64,000 nucleotides of DNA from Nocardia mexicana NBRC 108244 (lineage in GTDB: Bacteria > Actinomycetota > Actinomycetes > Mycobacteriales > Mycobacteriaceae): contig NZ_BDBV01000057.1 of assembly GCF_001613165.1 (NCBI RefSeq), positions 34,341 to 98,340 of the forward strand, read 5' to 3'. A model generated the notes under the pieces. It did not search any database and was not told the origin of the DNA. It saw only the letters and a list, made by a program, of their open reading frames with translations. A program made the translations under genes and the position numbers. Positions 61,382-64,000 of this stretch are shown here, piece by piece. Numbering within the stretch: the first letter of the stretch is position 1; the number at the start of each line of letters is the position of its first letter.

Positions 61382-63421
61382 ATGTCGTCACCGCTGGACC
61401 CGTCCGTCGAACCTGATTCCCAGGCCGTGCGGTCGGAATCGGCGGCGATGCTCCCGGTGCTGACCACCGTCGCCATGGCGCTGGCGGCGCTCGTCGCGCC
61501 GCTGGTGGTGAGCCTGTCCGCAGCTCAGGCGCTGACGTTGCTCGGCATTCCCGATCCCGGTCCGCTGACCACCTACGGTCTGCCGGTGGTCCGCGCGATC
61601 GCCGATCTGAGCGCGGCGGTGGCGATCGGGTCGCTGCTGTTCGCGGCATTCCTCACGCCGCCGCAGCGTAGTGGACTGCTGGACGTGGGCGGGTACCGGG
61701 CGCTGCATCGGGCCGGGATCGCGGCGCTGGCGTGGGCGGGCGCGGCGCTGCTGCTGGTGCCGCTGACACTGTCGGACACCACCGGGCAACCCGTGCGCAC
61801 GGTGCTGCGGCCGGAGCAGGTCTGGCATTCCATCTCTCAGGTCGAGGTCGCGGGATCCTGGCGGGCAACGGCTTTCATGGCGGTGGCGCTCGCGGTCGGA
61901 TGCCGTCTCGCGCTGCGCTGGGGCTGGACGCCGCTGCTGTTCGGCTGGGCGGTGCTGTGCCTGCTGCCGGTCGCGCTGACCGGACATTCCTCGTCCGGCG
62001 GCTCCCACGACGTCGCCACCAACAGCCTGATCCTGCATCTGGTGGCGATGTCGCTGTGGGTGGGCGGGCTGTTCGCGGTGCTCGCGTACGCCGTGCGCGG
62101 CGGTGCCCACACGGGTCTGGCCGCGCGGCGGTTTTCGCTGGTCGCGACGGGCGCGTTCGCCGTCGTCGCGGTGAGCGGCGTGATCAACGCGTGGGTGCGG
62201 GTGCCGTGGGGCGACCTGTTCACCACCACCTACGGGCAGCTGGTGATCGCCAAGACCGTCGCGCTGTGCGCGCTCGGCGTGATCGGGTTCTTCCAGCGCC
62301 GCATCGCGATCCCGGCGCTGCGGGCCGATCCGCGCGATCGCGCCGCGCTGATCCGCTACGCCGGGGTGGAGGCGCTGGTCTTCGCGGCCACCGTCGGGCT
62401 CGCCGTCGGCCTGGGCCGCACGCCGCCGCCGGATCTGAAACAGATTCCGTCGCCCGCCGAGGTGGAGCTCGGATACAACCTGGCCGGGCCGCCGACGGCC
62501 GCGCGGATCCTGTTCGACTGGCGCTTCGACCTGATCTTCGGGACCCTGGCCATCGTGCTTGCTGTGCTTTATCTCGCCGGGGTGCGGCGGTTGCGCGCCC
62601 GCGGTGACACCTGGCCGGTCGGCCGGACCGCCGCGTGGCTGTGCGGTTGCGCGACACTGCTTTTCGCCACCAGTTCGGGGGTGGGCCGGTACGCGCCGGC
62701 GATGTTCAGCGTGCATATGGCCCAGCACATGCTGCTGTCGATGCTGGCGCCGATCCTGTTCGCCCTCGGCGGCCCGATCCTGCTGGCGCTGCGGGCACTG
62801 CCCGTGGCCGGGCGTGACGGCGCGCCCGGGCCGCGCGAATGGATCCTGGCCGCCGTGCACAATCCGGTGTCGCGGTTCATGACCCAGCCCGCGGTGGCGA
62901 CGGCGTTCTTCGTCGTCGGCTTCTACGCGCTGTATCTGGGCGGCATCTTCGGCGCGGTGGTCGATTCGCACGGCGCGCATCTGGCGATGAACGTGCACTT
63001 CCTGCTGTCGGGCTACCTGTTCTACTGGGTGGTGCTCGGCATCGATCCCAAGCCGCGGCAGGTGCAGCCGCTGACCAAGGTCGGCATGGTGTTCGGTTCG
63101 CTGCCGTTCCACGCGTTCTTCGGTGTCGCGCTGATGAGCATGACGACCGTGCTCGGCGCCTGGTTCTACCGCTCGCTCGGCCTGAACTGGAACACCGACC
63201 TGCTCGGCGATCAGCGCACCGGCGGCGGCCTGGCCTGGGCCAGCGGCGAGATTCCGCTGGTGCTGGTGATGCTGGCGCTGCTGATCCAGTGGTCGCGCAG
63301 CGACGACCGGATGGCCAAGCGGCTGGACCGGGCCGCCGAGCGCGATCACGACGCCGATCTCGCCGCGCACAACGCCATGTACGCCGAGCTCGCGCGGCGG
63401 GACCGGGAGGTCAAGCCGTGA
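61382..63421 (+). CDS. CopD-CtaG fused copper/cytochrome oxidase assembly membrane protein
   Basis: ATG 61382 gives 679 residues with about 14 membrane helices. The first half is CopD-like (TGHSSSGGSHDVATNSLILHLVAMSLWVGGLF, covering its helices). The second half is CtaG/Caa3-like (FSVHMAQHMLLSMLAPILFALGGP, YLGGIFGAVVDSHGAHLAMNVHFLLSGYLFYWV). This fusion is typical of mycobacteria and Nocardia and is thought to handle copper delivery to cytochrome oxidase. The stop overlaps the GTG of the next gene. Confidence 0.94.
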   Translation: MSSPLDPSVEPDSQAVRSESAAMLPVLTTVAMALAALVAPLVVSLSAAQALTLLGIPDPGPLTTYGLPVVRAIADLSAAVAIGSLLFAAFLTPPQRSGLLDVGGYRALHRAGIAALAWAGAALLLVPLTLSDTTGQPVRTVLRPEQVWHSISQVEVAGSWRATAFMAVALAVGCRLALRWGWTPLLFGWAVLCLLPVALTGHSSSGGSHDVATNSLILHLVAMSLWVGGLFAVLAYAVRGGAHTGLAARRFSLVATGAFAVVAVSGVINAWVRVPWGDLFTTTYGQLVIAKTVALCALGVIGFFQRRIAIPALRADPRDRAALIRYAGVEALVFAATVGLAVGLGRTPPPDLKQIPSPAEVELGYNLAGPPTAARILFDWRFDLIFGTLAIVLAVLYLAGVRRLRARGDTWPVGRTAAWLCGCATLLFATSSGVGRYAPAMFSVHMAQHMLLSMLAPILFALGGPILLALRALPVAGRDGAPGPREWILAAVHNPVSRFMTQPAVATAFFVVGFYALYLGGIFGAVVDSHGAHLAMNVHFLLSGYLFYWVVLGIDPKPRQVQPLTKVGMVFGSLPFHAFFGVALMSMTTVLGAWFYRSLGLNWNTDLLGDQRTGGGLAWASGEIPLVLVMLALLIQWSRSDDRMAKRLDRAAERDHDADLAAHNAMYAELARRDREVKP

Positions 63422-64000
63422 CGGAGGCGTCCCCAACGCGAAAAGTGAAGCGGCTGTACCGGTCCGACGTGCGGACCGCCCGGCTGCGCCTGGGCCGCCG
63501 GGTCCGCGTCACGCCCGTGTTCCACACCGAGGTCACCGGTCCGCACGGACCGGTGAAGGTGACGTTCAAGCTCGAGTACCTGCAGCACGGCGGCACCTTC
63601 AAGGTGCGGGGCAGCCTGAACGCGCTGCTGGACGTCCCCGACGACGAGCGCGGCGTCGTCATCGCCTCCGGCGGGAACGCCGGTATCGCCGCGGCGCTGG
63701 CGTGCGCGGTGCAGGGGCGCGCGTGCACGGTGGTGGTGCCCGAGTCGGCGCCGCACACCAAGGTGGCCGCGATGTGGGCCTACGGCGCCGAAGTGCTGTG
63801 GCACGGAACGACTTACGCCGACGCGAAGGGATTCGCCGACGCCCTGGTAGCCGAGCGCGGGGCGCTGCAACTGCACGCCTACGACCTGCCCGCCGTGGTG
63901 GCCGGGGCCGGTGTGGTCGGGCTGGAGATCGAGCGGCAGGTGCGCGGGCGGCCGCCGGTGCTGGTCGCCGTCGGCGGCGGCGGGCTGGCCGCCGGTATCG
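63418..64000 (+). CDS. PLP-dependent threonine/serine dehydratase-like enzyme (partial)
   Basis: GTG 63418 overlaps the previous stop (GTGA) and has GGGAGG upstream; the frame is open to the right edge (194 residues seen). The PLP lysine lies in GGTFKVRGSLNA, followed by VIASGGNAGIAAALAC, CTVVVPESAPHTKVA and the phosphate-binding VGGGGLAAGI. This is the fold-type II pattern of threonine/serine dehydratases and racemases. The 3' part is outside the window, so regulatory domains cannot be judged. Confidence 0.9.
   Translation, partial: MTEASPTRKVKRLYRSDVRTARLRLGRRVRVTPVFHTEVTGPHGPVKVTFKLEYLQHGGTFKVRGSLNALLDVPDDERGVVIASGGNAGIAAALACAVQGRACTVVVPESAPHTKVAAMWAYGAEVLWHGTTYADAKGFADALVAERGALQLHAYDLPAVVAGAGVVGLEIERQVRGRPPVLVAVGGGGLAAGI

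Overview
The window is a GC-rich actinobacterial chromosome segment, most likely from Nocardia or a close relative. Several things point that way: WXG100/ESX-type proteins, a YbaB-like partner gene, F420/deazaflavin-type oxidoreductases, a CopD-CtaG fusion, a subtilisin inhibitor, many GTG/TTG starts and many GTGA stop-start overlaps. No species marker is present, so the genus is an inference. I saw no insertion sequence, integrase, prophage or CRISPR array. One tRNA gene, tRNA-Arg(UCU), lies at 61121-61194.

1-9.8 kb is a secretion/effector-like module. A minus-strand operon encodes a WXG100-like protein with a decayed metallopeptidase-like end, a YbaB-like protein, and a giant protein of at least 2047 residues that runs off the left edge. 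The giant protein joins a helical WXG-like head, membrane segments, repeat linkers, a SecA-type motor and LuxR/sigma-4-like helix-turn-helix segments. Beside it, on the plus strand, is a lytic transglycosylase with no signal peptide.

9.9-19 kb holds a lipoprotein L-asparaginase, an orphan protein, an acyl-CoA dehydrogenase and a tightly coupled minus-strand operon: alpha/beta hydrolase, DUF4254 protein, a cytochrome P450 lacking the ExxR motif, and a stand-alone homologue of the archaeal threonyl-tRNA synthetase editing domain. A second P450 without ExxR and a second editing-domain paralogue lie at 54-57 kb with an AraC regulator.

17.7-35.2 kb is catabolic. An IclR regulator faces a class V aminotransferase, an MFS carrier and an FAD/Fe-S dehydrogenase. 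A MocR regulator faces a reductive pyrimidine degradation operon: beta-ureidopropionase, dihydropyrimidinase, an LLM flavin/F420 oxidoreductase, a class III aminotransferase, methylmalonate-semialdehyde dehydrogenase and an NCS1 transporter, followed by an AraC regulator. No classical dihydropyrimidine dehydrogenase is present.

35-48 kb is a series of small enzyme/regulator pairs, several with clear palindromic operators: CGNR regulator/epoxide hydrolase, TetR/NmrA, MerR/hydrolase with an apparently leaderless promoter, and TetR/Ddn-like. 48-51 kb carries an HbpS-SenS-SenR-like haem/redox sensing system. 51-53.5 kb has ArsM/ArsR and an alcohol dehydrogenase preceded by a coupled 24-residue ORF. 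58-61 kb is a compact TetR regulon in which three promoter regions each carry two abutting 13-bp palindromes. The window closes with the tRNA, a CopD-CtaG membrane protein and the start of a PLP-dependent dehydratase-like gene.
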